From the NCBI GenBank assembly GCA_905233165.1, contig CAJODL010000016.1, positions 1 to 64,000 of the forward strand: a DNA stretch of 64,000 nt, in the 5' to 3' direction. The notes beneath the pieces are model-generated. The model was given only the letters and a program-made list of their open reading frames with translations, made no database searches and was not told the DNA's origin. Made by a program: the position numbers and the translations under genes. Every line of letters starts with the position of its first letter. Position 1 is the stretch's first letter. This document shows, piece after piece, positions 41,116 through 49,664 of this stretch. The stretch is from an uncultured Prevotella sp. GTDB taxonomy: Bacteria > Bacteroidota > Bacteroidia > Bacteroidales > Bacteroidaceae.

Positions 41116-41805
41116 ATGTACAGAAACGGTAAAAACTTCAGCTTCACCGACCGCAGTGTCGACAGTGTCAACCTCTTCCTCAGCAGCATCCGTCAGTCTG
41201 AGCCCCTTACCACCGAAGCAGAGTATGATCTCTGGTATCGCATGCAAAATGGCAGCAAGAGTGCTCGTGAGAAGCTCATCTTTGCCAATCTTCGTTACGT
41301 TGTCAGTGTAGCCAAGCAGTACCTTGCCTCGAAAGCCCCCTTCGAGGACCTTATCCAAGCTGGTTGCGAAGGGCTGGTCAGAGCGGTCAATAAGTTCGAT
41401 GCCTCCCTTGGTTATCGTCTTATCTCATATGCCACGTGGCATATCGAAAACGAAGTGCGCAAAGCGGCCTATGATTACATCCGCCACAGCCACTCGTCGC
41501 TTGATGAACCCCTCTACGCGGACGATAAGGATGGTGAGACACATGCCGACTATCTTGAAGCCAGACCTTGTCAATCAACAGACTGGAATCTCCGCTATCG
41601 CGATGCCCTCGAAGCCCTCAAACGTCGCGCTGAAGACCGCCAATACGGACTTAGCCATCTCACTGCAGAGCTCCATCAGATGCTCCTCGACGGCTACACC
41701 ACCTCCGACTTCGCACGTCGTCACCACCTTTCTGAATCTCAAATGACACGTCTCCTCACTATTCTTCGTGAGGAGTCTGGGTCATTCTACCGTCTCGCTG
41801 CATGA
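41116..41805 (+). CDS. Divergent sigma-70 factor
   Basis: 229 aa. Region 2 is recognisable: FLSSIRQSEPLTTEAEYDLW, REKLIFANLRYVVSVAKQYLA, FEDLIQAGCEGLVRAVNKFDASLGYRLISYATWHIENEVRKA. Region 3 is mostly absent; region 4 is weak, with an HTH-like end (GYTTSDFARRHHLSESQMTRLLTILREE). It differs from both the primary factor and the accessory factor at 13394. It is co-transcribed with the uncharacterised gene upstream. As a regulon member it could reinforce or alter expression of the island. Confidence 0.82.
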   Translation: MYRNGKNFSFTDRSVDSVNLFLSSIRQSEPLTTEAEYDLWYRMQNGSKSAREKLIFANLRYVVSVAKQYLASKAPFEDLIQAGCEGLVRAVNKFDASLGYRLISYATWHIENEVRKAAYDYIRHSHSSLDEPLYADDKDGETHADYLEARPCQSTDWNLRYRDALEALKRRAEDRQYGLSHLTAELHQMLLDGYTTSDFARRHHLSESQMTRLLTILREESGSFYRLAA

Positions 41806-41854
41806 TTTCTAATAATAAATGTTATCAAACTAAGTGTTATTGAAGAAAAAACAC

Positions 41855-41862
41855 TATATTTG
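41855..41862 (+). promoter_or_regulatory. Promoter -7 element of the SbcCD operon
   Basis: TATATTTG 28 bp before the ATG at 41890. No regulon palindrome upstream. Confidence 0.65.
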
Positions 41863-41889
41863 CAACAAATTAGTAATCAATGGGCAACA

Positions 41890-43047
41890 ATGACGTACGA
41901 CGAACTAAAATCCAAAGCGAAATGGTTTGATGCTCCAAGAAATTGGGGTGATACCGATGAAGAGATCCTTGCTAATATAAAGGTGAACATTCAGTTAGAG
42001 GCAAGCAAACAATACATTAGTTTGCTTACCAATGTTGACATGAATGTCCGTACAACGACAAAGGACTTGTTAGAGGCATTATCACAAGCAGGATTTCCAC
42101 CAGAAAAGATTACGGTGAAAAACGAGCATATTGCCGAGATTGAGTTAGGAGGAACCTCATGTACCATAACAGATGCTCAAATTGGGCATGCATTCTTGTA
42201 TGACAACAGCAATACACTTAAATATCTGGACTTCATCCATACACCTGCAGATTTGGTAGCAGCCTATTTGGTCGAACGCTATTGTTCTGAGAACTGGATA
42301 GATAAAGAAGCGCTTATGAGGCTTGAACTATATAAGGTGCGTGAAAAATGGAGGGAGAAGAAATCGAGACTATATCGTAATTATCGAAGTGCCTTCAATG
42401 CTATAGATAAGGCTATGAGTAAATCGCAGCCTTACGAATCTTTGCATGACGATTTCATTAAGGCCGGAATGAAATACTATAAGTTTGTTGACTCAGAAAC
42501 TCCAGATGATATATTCTTGGCCAAGTTGGAAACAGAATGGAAAGACTATGTAAAACGGGCAAAGTATGAATTTGATCGAGAAAAGAGAAACGAAGCAGCA
42601 AGAAAGAGATACGAGAAGGTAACAAAGCCAAGGATGCGGGCTAAAAAGCAAGAGGTTATCGAACAAAAACGGGCTCTGCTACATGAATACAAGGAGAAAT
42701 ATGGGGTTTTGTGTAAATTCATCAATGTCCATAGCCCATATGACCCGCATCATCGCTTTGTTGTACCTGCCATTGAAGGTCAGGTTGTGTCATTCTTTGT
42801 CCCCGACAAGTTTGAACGCGATTTTTACGATCGGGCTATGGAACTTGTGTCATATTTGAATGAATTGACCAAAACCTATGGTAGAAGTAAGGTTCAGAAG
42901 AAAGGCTCCTTGCCTGATGAAGCAAACAAATCTTTGTCTAAGCTATTAAGCAAACTCGGTATTGGCCGTCAATGGCAGGGAATTTATAATGAGTCGCAGC
43001 GACATTATCTAGATTCTACATATAGAGACGAAATTGTTATCAAATAA
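41890..43047 (+). CDS. Coiled-coil hypothetical protein in the sbcCD operon
   Basis: 385 aa from the ATG at 41890, downstream of the -7 element; the longer frame from 41860 starts within it. Highly charged with long helices in the middle (EWKDYVKRAKYEFDREKRNEAARKRYEKV). No family recognised. The stop abuts the sbcD start (TAA then ATG), so it is the first gene of the SbcCD operon and may be an accessory of that nuclease. Confidence 0.62.
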   Translation: MTYDELKSKAKWFDAPRNWGDTDEEILANIKVNIQLEASKQYISLLTNVDMNVRTTTKDLLEALSQAGFPPEKITVKNEHIAEIELGGTSCTITDAQIGHAFLYDNSNTLKYLDFIHTPADLVAAYLVERYCSENWIDKEALMRLELYKVREKWREKKSRLYRNYRSAFNAIDKAMSKSQPYESLHDDFIKAGMKYYKFVDSETPDDIFLAKLETEWKDYVKRAKYEFDREKRNEAARKRYEKVTKPRMRAKKQEVIEQKRALLHEYKEKYGVLCKFINVHSPYDPHHRFVVPAIEGQVVSFFVPDKFERDFYDRAMELVSYLNELTKTYGRSKVQKKGSLPDEANKSLSKLLSKLGIGRQWQGIYNESQRHYLDSTYRDEIVIK

Positions 43048-44325
43048 ATGAAGATATTGCATACTGCTGACCTGCACTTGGGTCAGGTCATCTATCAGAA
43101 CTATGACCGCAGTGACGAGCATCAACACTTCTTCCGTCAGCTGGAACAATGGTGTAAGGAAGAACAACCAGATGCTTTGCTCGTGAGCGGTGATGTGTTT
43201 GACATCCAACAGCCCTCGGCAACAGTAAAAAAGACATTTACCGACTATTTCGTCCGGCTGCACCAGGAATGTCCCCAGATGCACATAGTCATTACGGCTG
43301 GCAATCACGATTCAGCCTCCCGCATTCAGGCTGACAGTTCTATATGGGAACTGGCTAATGCTCATTTGGTTGGAACACCACCAGCTATTGATAGCCTTGA
43401 TAATAATGATGGTTGGCAGTACAACTATATCATCCGACTTGACAGTGGGTATATAGTAGCTCTGCCGTATATGACAGGAGATCGTAGAAATGTAATACAG
43501 TCCATTCTTGACAAGGTGGCCGATGATAACACAATGAGACTACCTGTTGTCATGATGGCTCACCAAGCTGTGACAGGTCTTGACCCAGCAGGTCATCATT
43601 TCGACATCGGCACATTGAGGACACTCGACCCTTCTGCAATGGGTAATGGTTATGACTATCTCGCCTTGGGACATATCCATAAACCTCAGACAATCGGACA
43701 TAAAGAAGATGATAACATCAACACGATAGCCGCTCATCGCTCTCCTGTAGTCAGATATTCTGGTAGTGCTTTGCATGTCAGTTGTGACGAGACTTATCCC
43801 CACACAGTCAGTTTGGTTGAGATTGACTGTCATCAGGGGAAAGTACAGATTCGACAATTGCGCATTGATGAACTTCGCCATTTCTATGTCCTACCTTCAG
43901 ATGGCACATCCTTCTCTTCGGCGGATGAAGCATTGGAATCAATGACAGAGTTTGTCAGTAAAGGGGAACGTGGCTATATCCGTTTTCGTTTCGACATGAA
44001 CACTGACTTGCCATCCAACTTTGGTCAAATGATATATGATGCCCTTTTGCCCTATAACGATGAATGGCGCTATAATCCAAAGATGCTTTGGACTGGGGTG
44101 AGTGACAGCAAGGACTCTGAAAAGGAAGAGCTGGTCTTTGAAGTGGCCGAACTTCAACAAATGACAGACCCAATGATGTTTATCGAACGTACACAAGACC
44201 AATATCCTGGACTTGACTTGGAAGATGTGCGCCAGGCCTTCGAGGAGGTTAAGGCAGAAATGCTACTCCTTAACGAGGAAAAAGAAGTAAAGAATCGCCA
44301 AAAAACGACAGCCCCTGAACAATGA
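43048..44325 (+). CDS. sbcD: Exonuclease SbcD (Mre11-like)
   Basis: 425 aa. Mre11/SbcD phosphoesterase motifs: ILHTADLHLGQ (3-13), ALLVSGDVFD (about 45-54), ITAGNHDSASRI (about 81-92), MAHQAV, and LGHIHKPQ (about 208). These supply the dimanganese site. The C-terminal half is the capping/SbcC-binding region. With SbcC it cleaves hairpins and processes protein-blocked DNA ends. It overlaps the sbcC start by 4 bp. The partner sbcC is frameshifted here, so an active complex is doubtful unless the shift is a sequencing error or is suppressed. Confidence 0.92.
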   Translation: MKILHTADLHLGQVIYQNYDRSDEHQHFFRQLEQWCKEEQPDALLVSGDVFDIQQPSATVKKTFTDYFVRLHQECPQMHIVITAGNHDSASRIQADSSIWELANAHLVGTPPAIDSLDNNDGWQYNYIIRLDSGYIVALPYMTGDRRNVIQSILDKVADDNTMRLPVVMMAHQAVTGLDPAGHHFDIGTLRTLDPSAMGNGYDYLALGHIHKPQTIGHKEDDNINTIAAHRSPVVRYSGSALHVSCDETYPHTVSLVEIDCHQGKVQIRQLRIDELRHFYVLPSDGTSFSSADEALESMTEFVSKGERGYIRFRFDMNTDLPSNFGQMIYDALLPYNDEWRYNPKMLWTGVSDSKDSEKEELVFEVAELQQMTDPMMFIERTQDQYPGLDLEDVRQAFEEVKAEMLLLNEEKEVKNRQKTTAPEQ

Positions 44326-45362
44326 AACTGAAAGAACTACATATTCGCAATATTGCCTCCATTGAGCGGGCTGACATCGATTTTGAGAAGGATCTTAACG
44401 ATGCCATTACAGGTGATCCGGCTTCAATTTTCTTGATTTCAGGTGATACTGGAGCTGGTAAATCTGTCATTCTTGATAGTATTTCAATGGCTCTATACAA
44501 GAAAACACCACGTATAGCCGATGTTGCTAATGCCTCCAAGAATGATTATACCGATGCAGAAGGTGAGCAGATACGTGTGGCCAGTATCGAACAGTATACC
44601 CGTTTAGGGATTTCTGATAAAGACGAAAGCTACAGTGAGGTTGTCTTTGAAGGCAATGACGGAAGGATGTATCACGCCCGTCTTACACTCGGCATGAAAC
44701 TGGGTTCAAAGGATAAAGAAACAGGTATTCGCCCAATAAAACACAGTAAACCAACATGGGAGATAAGGATTGATAAGGGTGACTGGACGAAGGACAGTGT
44801 GGAGCAGACCATCCTTGATGCTATTGGTCTTGACTTCCAGCAGTTCGGAAGAATGGCCATGCTGGCACAAGGTCAGTTTGCCAACTTTCTAACAGGTGAC
44901 AAGAAAGAACGCGAGGCCATTTTGGAACAGCTGACAAATACCCAGCATTTCACAGCTTACGGCGAGGCCATCAACAGCTTGTGGAAGAAAGCGAAAGCCA
45001 ATCAAGATCGTATTCAGACCATCTACGATACCGAAAAGCCTCACACACTTAGCAATGAAGCGGTTGAGCAACTTACGAAAGAACAACAGGAAGGTCAGAA
45101 ACAACTTGATATATATGATGCTAAACTGAAGAAGTTTGACGAACAGTTGAAGTTAATCGAAGGAATCTTGTCCAAAGAGAAGGAGCAAGACCAAGCCAGA
45201 CAAAAAGTACAAGAACTAACTATTATAATCTCTGGCGACGAATACAAGAACAACAAGTCTCTATATTCCGATTGGGATGCAACCACCAACGAGCGTCACC
45301 AGTTGGCTGACCTCCAGAGAGCAAGGCGTGACGAACAGACTTCAAAAGACCCTCTCATCTGA
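44322..45362 (+). pseudogene. sbcC: SbcC (Rad50-like) N-terminal fragment, frameshifted
   Basis: 346 codons giving the N-terminal ATPase half: MKLKELHIRNIASIERADIDF, ISGDTGAGKSVILDSISMALY (Walker A at about 41-48) and FGRMAMLAQGQFANFL (Q-loop), then the start of the coiled coil. The frame ends abruptly at a TGA near 45360, in the middle of the coil, while the rest of SbcC continues in the frame one base later (45277-47724). Full SbcC needs about 1130 residues in one chain. One surplus base between about 45280 and 45360 explains it. It is either a sequencing error, a true lesion, or (less likely, no slippery heptamer seen) programmed +1 shifting. Confidence 0.85.
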
Positions 45363-47724
45363 CATCATAGACCGCCAGGCTAAGACCAAGGCTATTGAAG
45401 ATGCTATCCAGCTGAACAAGGAGTGGATTGAGAAACGCAAGCAACACGAAGACCTGTTTGTCAAAGCCAGAGAGGTCGAAATCAAGATAGGACAATACCT
45501 CGAAAAGGTCAGGAAAACTGACGAGTTAGCAAAAGGGCTCAAAGAAGAACAAGGCAAAACCAAAAGCCTTCTGAAAGCAAAATCAGAAGCTGAAGAGAAC
45601 GCTAAGAAAGCAAAGGATGTTGTAAAGGCCAAGGAGAACGAGATAGAAGAATTGGGTAATCAACGTAAAGCTCTGAATCCCCAAGCTATCGATGACCAGA
45701 AGAGCAAGAAAGAAGCTGCAAAGCGAGAGATAGAAAACATCCGTAAATCTTACGATGATTTAGAAACAGCATTGAGGGATGCCAATGTACTTCGAGAAGC
45801 TATTGAGAAAGAAAAGGTTCAATTATCAGAACTCAAAGATGCGAGCGAAAAGGCAGAGCAAGTCTTTCTGACCAAAGCCGATAAGCTTTTAACGACTATG
45901 CAGATGAGCATAAAGGACACCCTTATCAATCTGCGCCACCGACTGCAAGAGAAGCAGGCAGATACCTGTCCGCTATGTGGTCAGCATATAGATTATGCCC
46001 ATCTTAACGATGACTTTAATGGTGTTCTAACTCCGCTTGAAGATGAACAGAAACGCGCTGCTGAAGCATATCAACAAGCTACCAGTCAACGTGACACTGC
46101 AAGAGATTCCTATAAGAAATTCGACGGTGCCCATCAAATTAAAGCTAAAAACCTAAAGGAAGCCGATCAGAAAAATGATAAGGCAAAAGAAACCATTGAA
46201 GCAAAAGCTATAGCAGCTGGTCTAAATATTCAGGATCCCCTAATACCTCAGATAGAGAAACTGCTTGGTTCATTGGATGAAGACATCACCAAATTGAAGG
46301 CAGCCCAGCAAGAGGCAGAGGCTCTACAAGGGAAGATTAATGCTCTGCTGGAAGAAAAGAAGCCTTTGGATACGCTCAAAAGTGAAGCGGAAACAGCCAA
46401 GACAAAGGCAGAGAATGCCGTGAATAATAATTCTGAAACAATCACTCGATTGGATAAGGAGCATAAGGAACTGACCGCTGAATGTGAGACTATCAAATCT
46501 GAAATCAGTTCTCAACTATCTGGTTATTCTGATAATTGGCAGACTGATACCGATAATCTCCTTAACAAATTAAAGAAAGACGCAAATGAGTATAACGACC
46601 ATCAGAAACAGTTGAACGATGATAGTACCAAACTGGAAAGGGGAACGACGCTTAATAATTCCCTACTTCAATTCAGTCAGAGCATCCTCACAGTATGTCC
46701 AGAATGGAAGGCTGAGTTTGATGCCAAAGCATATTCTTGTCGTGACATCAACAGGGAATGGGCAGACTTGTTAGCAGAAGTCACAAGACTCGTTTCAAAG
46801 ATTAAAGACTGTAAGGCAGTGATTACATCATCTACCGAGGGGTTAACTGCCTATTATCAGGAGTCGGGCAAGACAGAAAAGGATTTGCTGATGCTGATTG
46901 CCCAAGAACCACAGGTAGCAACAGCTCGTAAATTCGTTGTCGATACAGATTCTCTATTGAAGTCGCGCAATGATGCCATAGTCGATGCGCAGAAACAAAT
47001 AGAAGTTTCGCTTAAGGCATTAGGTCTCAATGAGCGAACTGAGTTGCCAGACTATCAGAGCGTAGAAAACGAGAAAAATGGTACGAAAGCCCTATATGAC
47101 GAACTTTTCACCAATGTTGTTCAGATCAAGGGCCGCTTGGAAACCCATAATAACAACATTAAGCGTCTGAAGGAGATAGAAAATGACCTTGCCATTGCCA
47201 AGCAACAGTTTGCGCGTTGGGATAAATTGAACCGAATCTTCGGTGGCACCCGTTTCCGTACGCTTGTGCAGACCTACATCCTGCGTCCGTTGCTCAACAA
47301 TGCCAATATCTATCTGGAGCAGATTACAGACCGCTACCGTCTGACCTGTAGTGAGGACAATGAGCAGCTGAGCATCCTTGTGCTCGACCGCTATAACAAG
47401 GGCCAGGTGCGAAGCGTCACCGTCCTCTCTGGCGGCGAGCGCTTCATGATTTCGCTTGCCCTTTCACTGGCTCTCTCCTCGCTCAATCGTCCGGATATGA
47501 ATGTCAACATCCTCTTTATAGACGAAGGCTTTGGAACGCTTGACGAGAAGAGCCTTGACTCTGTGATGCAGACCCTCGAAAAGCTTCAGGAGATAGCAGG
47601 ACAGACCAATCGACGTGTGGGTATTATCTCACACCGTGAGGAGCTTGAAGAGCGCATCCCCGTGAAAATACAGGTGGTCAAGAAGGGCGAAGGTCGTAGT
47701 ATGATAGAAGTTACAAACGCCTAA
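45277..47724 (+). pseudogene. sbcC: SbcC C-terminal fragment, frameshifted
   Basis: Continuation of SbcC in another frame; real similarity should begin near 45340 (RLQKTLSSDIIDRQ), and the nominal start is not a real one. It has a long coiled coil with the zinc-hook CPLCGQH (about 230), then the C-terminal ATPase half: VLSGGERFMISLALSLALS (ABC signature, near 47425) and NILFIDEGFGTLD (Walker B/D-loop, near 47510). All motifs are intact, so the break is recent or artefactual. An acidic 142-aa gene follows 12 bp downstream. Confidence 0.85.
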
Positions 47725-47736
47725 ACAATTCACAAT

Positions 47737-48165
47737 ATGAAGTATAAGTTTCAAGTCATGGTAGCCCTTACCTATGAAGATAAGGACATTGAGGTCGAGG
47801 TGGAACTCTCCGACGAGGAAGTGGCCCGAATCAAGGAACTGGTTGCTTCCAATGCTGCAACTGATGATGTACCAAAAGATGAAGATGACTATGTACCAGA
47901 GCCAGACCTTCTTCAGATACTTGAAGATGGAGAACCGAAGCTTTTCGAGAAGTTCTGGGATGTTATCATGCCTCCCGTATTCGTGGAAATGTTAATTAAT
48001 GGTTTCGACAATGGTTACATTGAGAAGGATAGAAAAGACGAGTTTAATGACTACCACGAAGCCGACTTCGATGAACTTTACGACATGTATGGTGACGAGA
48101 TGGAGTTAGAGCACTCCAGTTGCTGCATTTGTAGAATTCCAGACTCATTTGTAGGAAGGTCGTAG
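47737..48165 (+). CDS. Acidic hypothetical protein downstream of sbcC
   Basis: 142 aa, strongly acidic (runs such as KDEDDYVPEPD and DEMELEH). It begins with a beta pair (KYKFQVMVALTYEDKDIEVEVEL) and has a helical middle (LFEKFWDVIMPPVFVEMLINGF). It ends with a Cys cluster SSCCICRIP. No family recognised. It is last in the SbcCD operon. The charge suggests a DNA mimic or a chaperone-like partner, which is only a suggestion. Confidence 0.6.
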   Translation: MKYKFQVMVALTYEDKDIEVEVELSDEEVARIKELVASNAATDDVPKDEDDYVPEPDLLQILEDGEPKLFEKFWDVIMPPVFVEMLINGFDNGYIEKDRKDEFNDYHEADFDELYDMYGDEMELEHSSCCICRIPDSFVGRS

Positions 48166-48176
48166 CAACGGGTAAT

Positions 48177-48635
48177 TTATTTCTTCAGTAGTTCCCATAT
48201 TTCATTCATGGTGAGACTGTCATTCTCCTTTCCAATCAGGTTCAAAACAAAACCAGGCCATTGCTGGAACAATTCGCCAGTTCTTTGAAATTTGGCTTCT
48301 TCTACTTTCTTTTTGAAGCCATCACGGATCTCGTTTGAAATCAGCAAAGTATTACCAAATCCCAAATATTCAGAACTCCAATTGGGATTGTTAGACTCAC
48401 TGCCCATCAAACCATGTTCAAGATCCACAAATACTGGAATGACATCCTTAATATGTTCTCGGTCAATACAATCATCACCCAAGAAATAGTTGGCATGATA
48501 TATCTGCCCTTCTCTGTCGATAAAATAGATGCCGCCCATTTCTCCCATTGCCCCTTCATAGGCAAAAGAGAAAGCAACAATATCAAGAGACGAATAATCT
48601 TGATAATTTGATTCTGTAATTTCAATGATGTCCAT
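48177..48635 (-). CDS. Hypothetical protein
   Basis: 152 aa, acidic, no signal peptide. Mixed beta/helix composition with FSFAYEGAMGEMGGIYFIDREGQIYHANYFLG. The style resembles Bacteroidota immunity-like or SUKH-adjacent proteins, but no family is certain. A reverse -7 element TATCTTTG (48668-48675) lies 33 bp upstream of the start, which supports expression. It is convergent with the SbcCD operon (11 bp between stops). Confidence 0.58.
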   Translation of the reverse strand: MDIIEITESNYQDYSSLDIVAFSFAYEGAMGEMGGIYFIDREGQIYHANYFLGDDCIDREHIKDVIPVFVDLEHGLMGSESNNPNWSSEYLGFGNTLLISNEIRDGFKKKVEEAKFQRTGELFQQWPGFVLNLIGKENDSLTMNEIWELLKK

Positions 48636-48667
48636 AACTCTAAATCTTATTTGAAATAAATTGGGGA

Positions 48668-48725
48668 CAAAGATACGAAAAAAATACTATTGTCTTTGTC
48701 GTTTAATGGAAAAGTTATATCTTTG
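48668..48725. promoter_or_regulatory. Divergent -7 elements
   Basis: Reverse TATCTTTG (48668-48675) for the hypothetical gene, and forward TATCTTTG (48718-48725) for the transcript with the structured leader. No regulon palindrome between them. Confidence 0.6.
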
Positions 48726-48737
48726 CACCAGATTTTT

Positions 48738-48807
48738 GCATCAAGAGTGGCTAAATGCCCACCAACCGGCCTTTGAAATATCGTTGGCAGCGGTGGTAAA
48801 AAGATGC
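48738..48807 (+). ncRNA. Structured leader RNA, riboswitch-like
   Basis: Begins about 13 nt after the -7 element. A closing stem GCATC (48738-48742)/GATGC (48803-48807) encloses an AAGAG junction, CCACC (48759-48763)/GGTGG (48792-48796), and a competing CCAAC/GTTGG option. The AAGAG next to the first stem recalls S-box (SAM) RNAs, but the GGCAACC and GCUAAUUCC signatures are missing. It may be a riboswitch variant or an attenuator; the class is unknown. Confidence 0.45.
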
Positions 48808-48841
48808 GAGTGAGATTATTTACCCACTAAAGATTAACGAT

Positions 48842-49357
48842 ATGGAAATCAAGAAGATTGAAAAGTGTGATTATGTGATGTTCCCGCGTCTGCAGGAACA
48901 GGGTATTGAATTCAAACATATGGAGCGCGAGGCTTTCCGTGCGGAACTGAAGCATGTTAAGGGACATGGCGACTTCTGGCTGGTGTATCAGCAGGCACCA
49001 CCCCACCTGGTGGCCAACATCCAGTTTGCTGAGGATGAAACCGAGTTTGACCGCAAGCTGGGCTGGTTCATTGGCCAGCAGAAGCTGCACGAGTACGTGC
49101 GTGGCGATCTGACTTTCATCAGTGCCCTTGCAGGCTACAATCATGAAGAGGTTCCCATGCGATTCCCCGACAACATCAAGAGCATCGTATATGCCATGAG
49201 CAATTCTGCCCGTTGGTGGCACGAGTATGGTCAAGAGGTGATTACCAATACATGCAGTAGTAAAAAGCTATTTTTGAATATTAAAGTGAGATCACTTTTT
49301 GCTCAAAAAATTATGTTTTGTGCATCTTTTTTCGTATCTTTGGCGCATTATTATTAA
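48842..49357 (+). CDS. Unknown protein with replaced 3' end
   Basis: 171 codons. Residues 1-135 look like genuine coding sequence (MEIKKIEKCDYVMFPRLQEQ, DFWLVYQQAPPHLVANIQFAEDE, RWWHEYGQE) of a family I do not recognise. The last ~35 (SSKKLFLNIKV...FVSLAHYY) are a translation of AT-rich promoter sequence for the next gene, so the natural 3' end seems lost. The change falls near 49240-49260, the probable left edge of the inserted defence block. A structured leader precedes it. Confidence 0.6.
   Translation: MEIKKIEKCDYVMFPRLQEQGIEFKHMEREAFRAELKHVKGHGDFWLVYQQAPPHLVANIQFAEDETEFDRKLGWFIGQQKLHEYVRGDLTFISALAGYNHEEVPMRFPDNIKSIVYAMSNSARWWHEYGQEVITNTCSSKKLFLNIKVRSLFAQKIMFCASFFVSLAHYY
49283..49298. 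promoter_or_regulatory. Inverted repeat, candidate operator of the XRE gene
   Basis: AAAGTGA-GA-TCACTTT, 36 bp before the -7 element TATCTTTG (49335-49342) of the XRE gene. Its position suits autoregulation by that protein. It is unrelated to the TATAnnTATA palindrome. Confidence 0.5.
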
Positions 49358-49382
49358 GTAGGTGAAACCAATAGCTATCGAT

Positions 49383-49595
49383 ATGGACAAAGACATTAAC
49401 CGGATAAAAGTTGTGTTAGCAGACAAAAAGCGAACCAACAAATGGCTGGCCGAACAGTTGGGTAAGGATCCCGCAACTGTTTCAAAGTGGTGTACCAACA
49501 ATTGTCAGCCCACTCTCGAGACCCTCATGAAAATAGCGAAACTACTGAACGTGGATCTTAACGAACTCGTTAGGTATGAAAAGAATTTATTATAA
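49383..49595 (+). CDS. XRE-family (Cro/CI-type) transcriptional regulator
   Basis: 70 aa from the ATG at 49383; an in-frame GTG at 49362 would add seven residues. A complete HTH_3 domain: INRIKVVLADKKRTNKWLAEQLGKDPATVSKWCTNNCQPTLETLMKIAKLLNVDLNELV. The protein is little more than the domain, as is common for controllers of restriction and defence modules. It precedes the NERD helicase and the Druantia-like genes in the same direction and likely controls their transcription. A palindrome (49283-49298) upstream is a candidate binding site. Confidence 0.85.
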   Translation: MDKDINRIKVVLADKKRTNKWLAEQLGKDPATVSKWCTNNCQPTLETLMKIAKLLNVDLNELVRYEKNLL

Positions 49596-49664
49596 AATTA
49601 AAAGGTCTTGTAGTAATTCAAAAAAGAATCTATTTAGAATATTTAGCCCAGTTTTCGTTGTCCT

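Noticed and set aside
48738..48807. Calling the leader a SAM (S-box) riboswitch
   Set aside because: Only the AAGAG junction agrees; the other conserved segments are absent.
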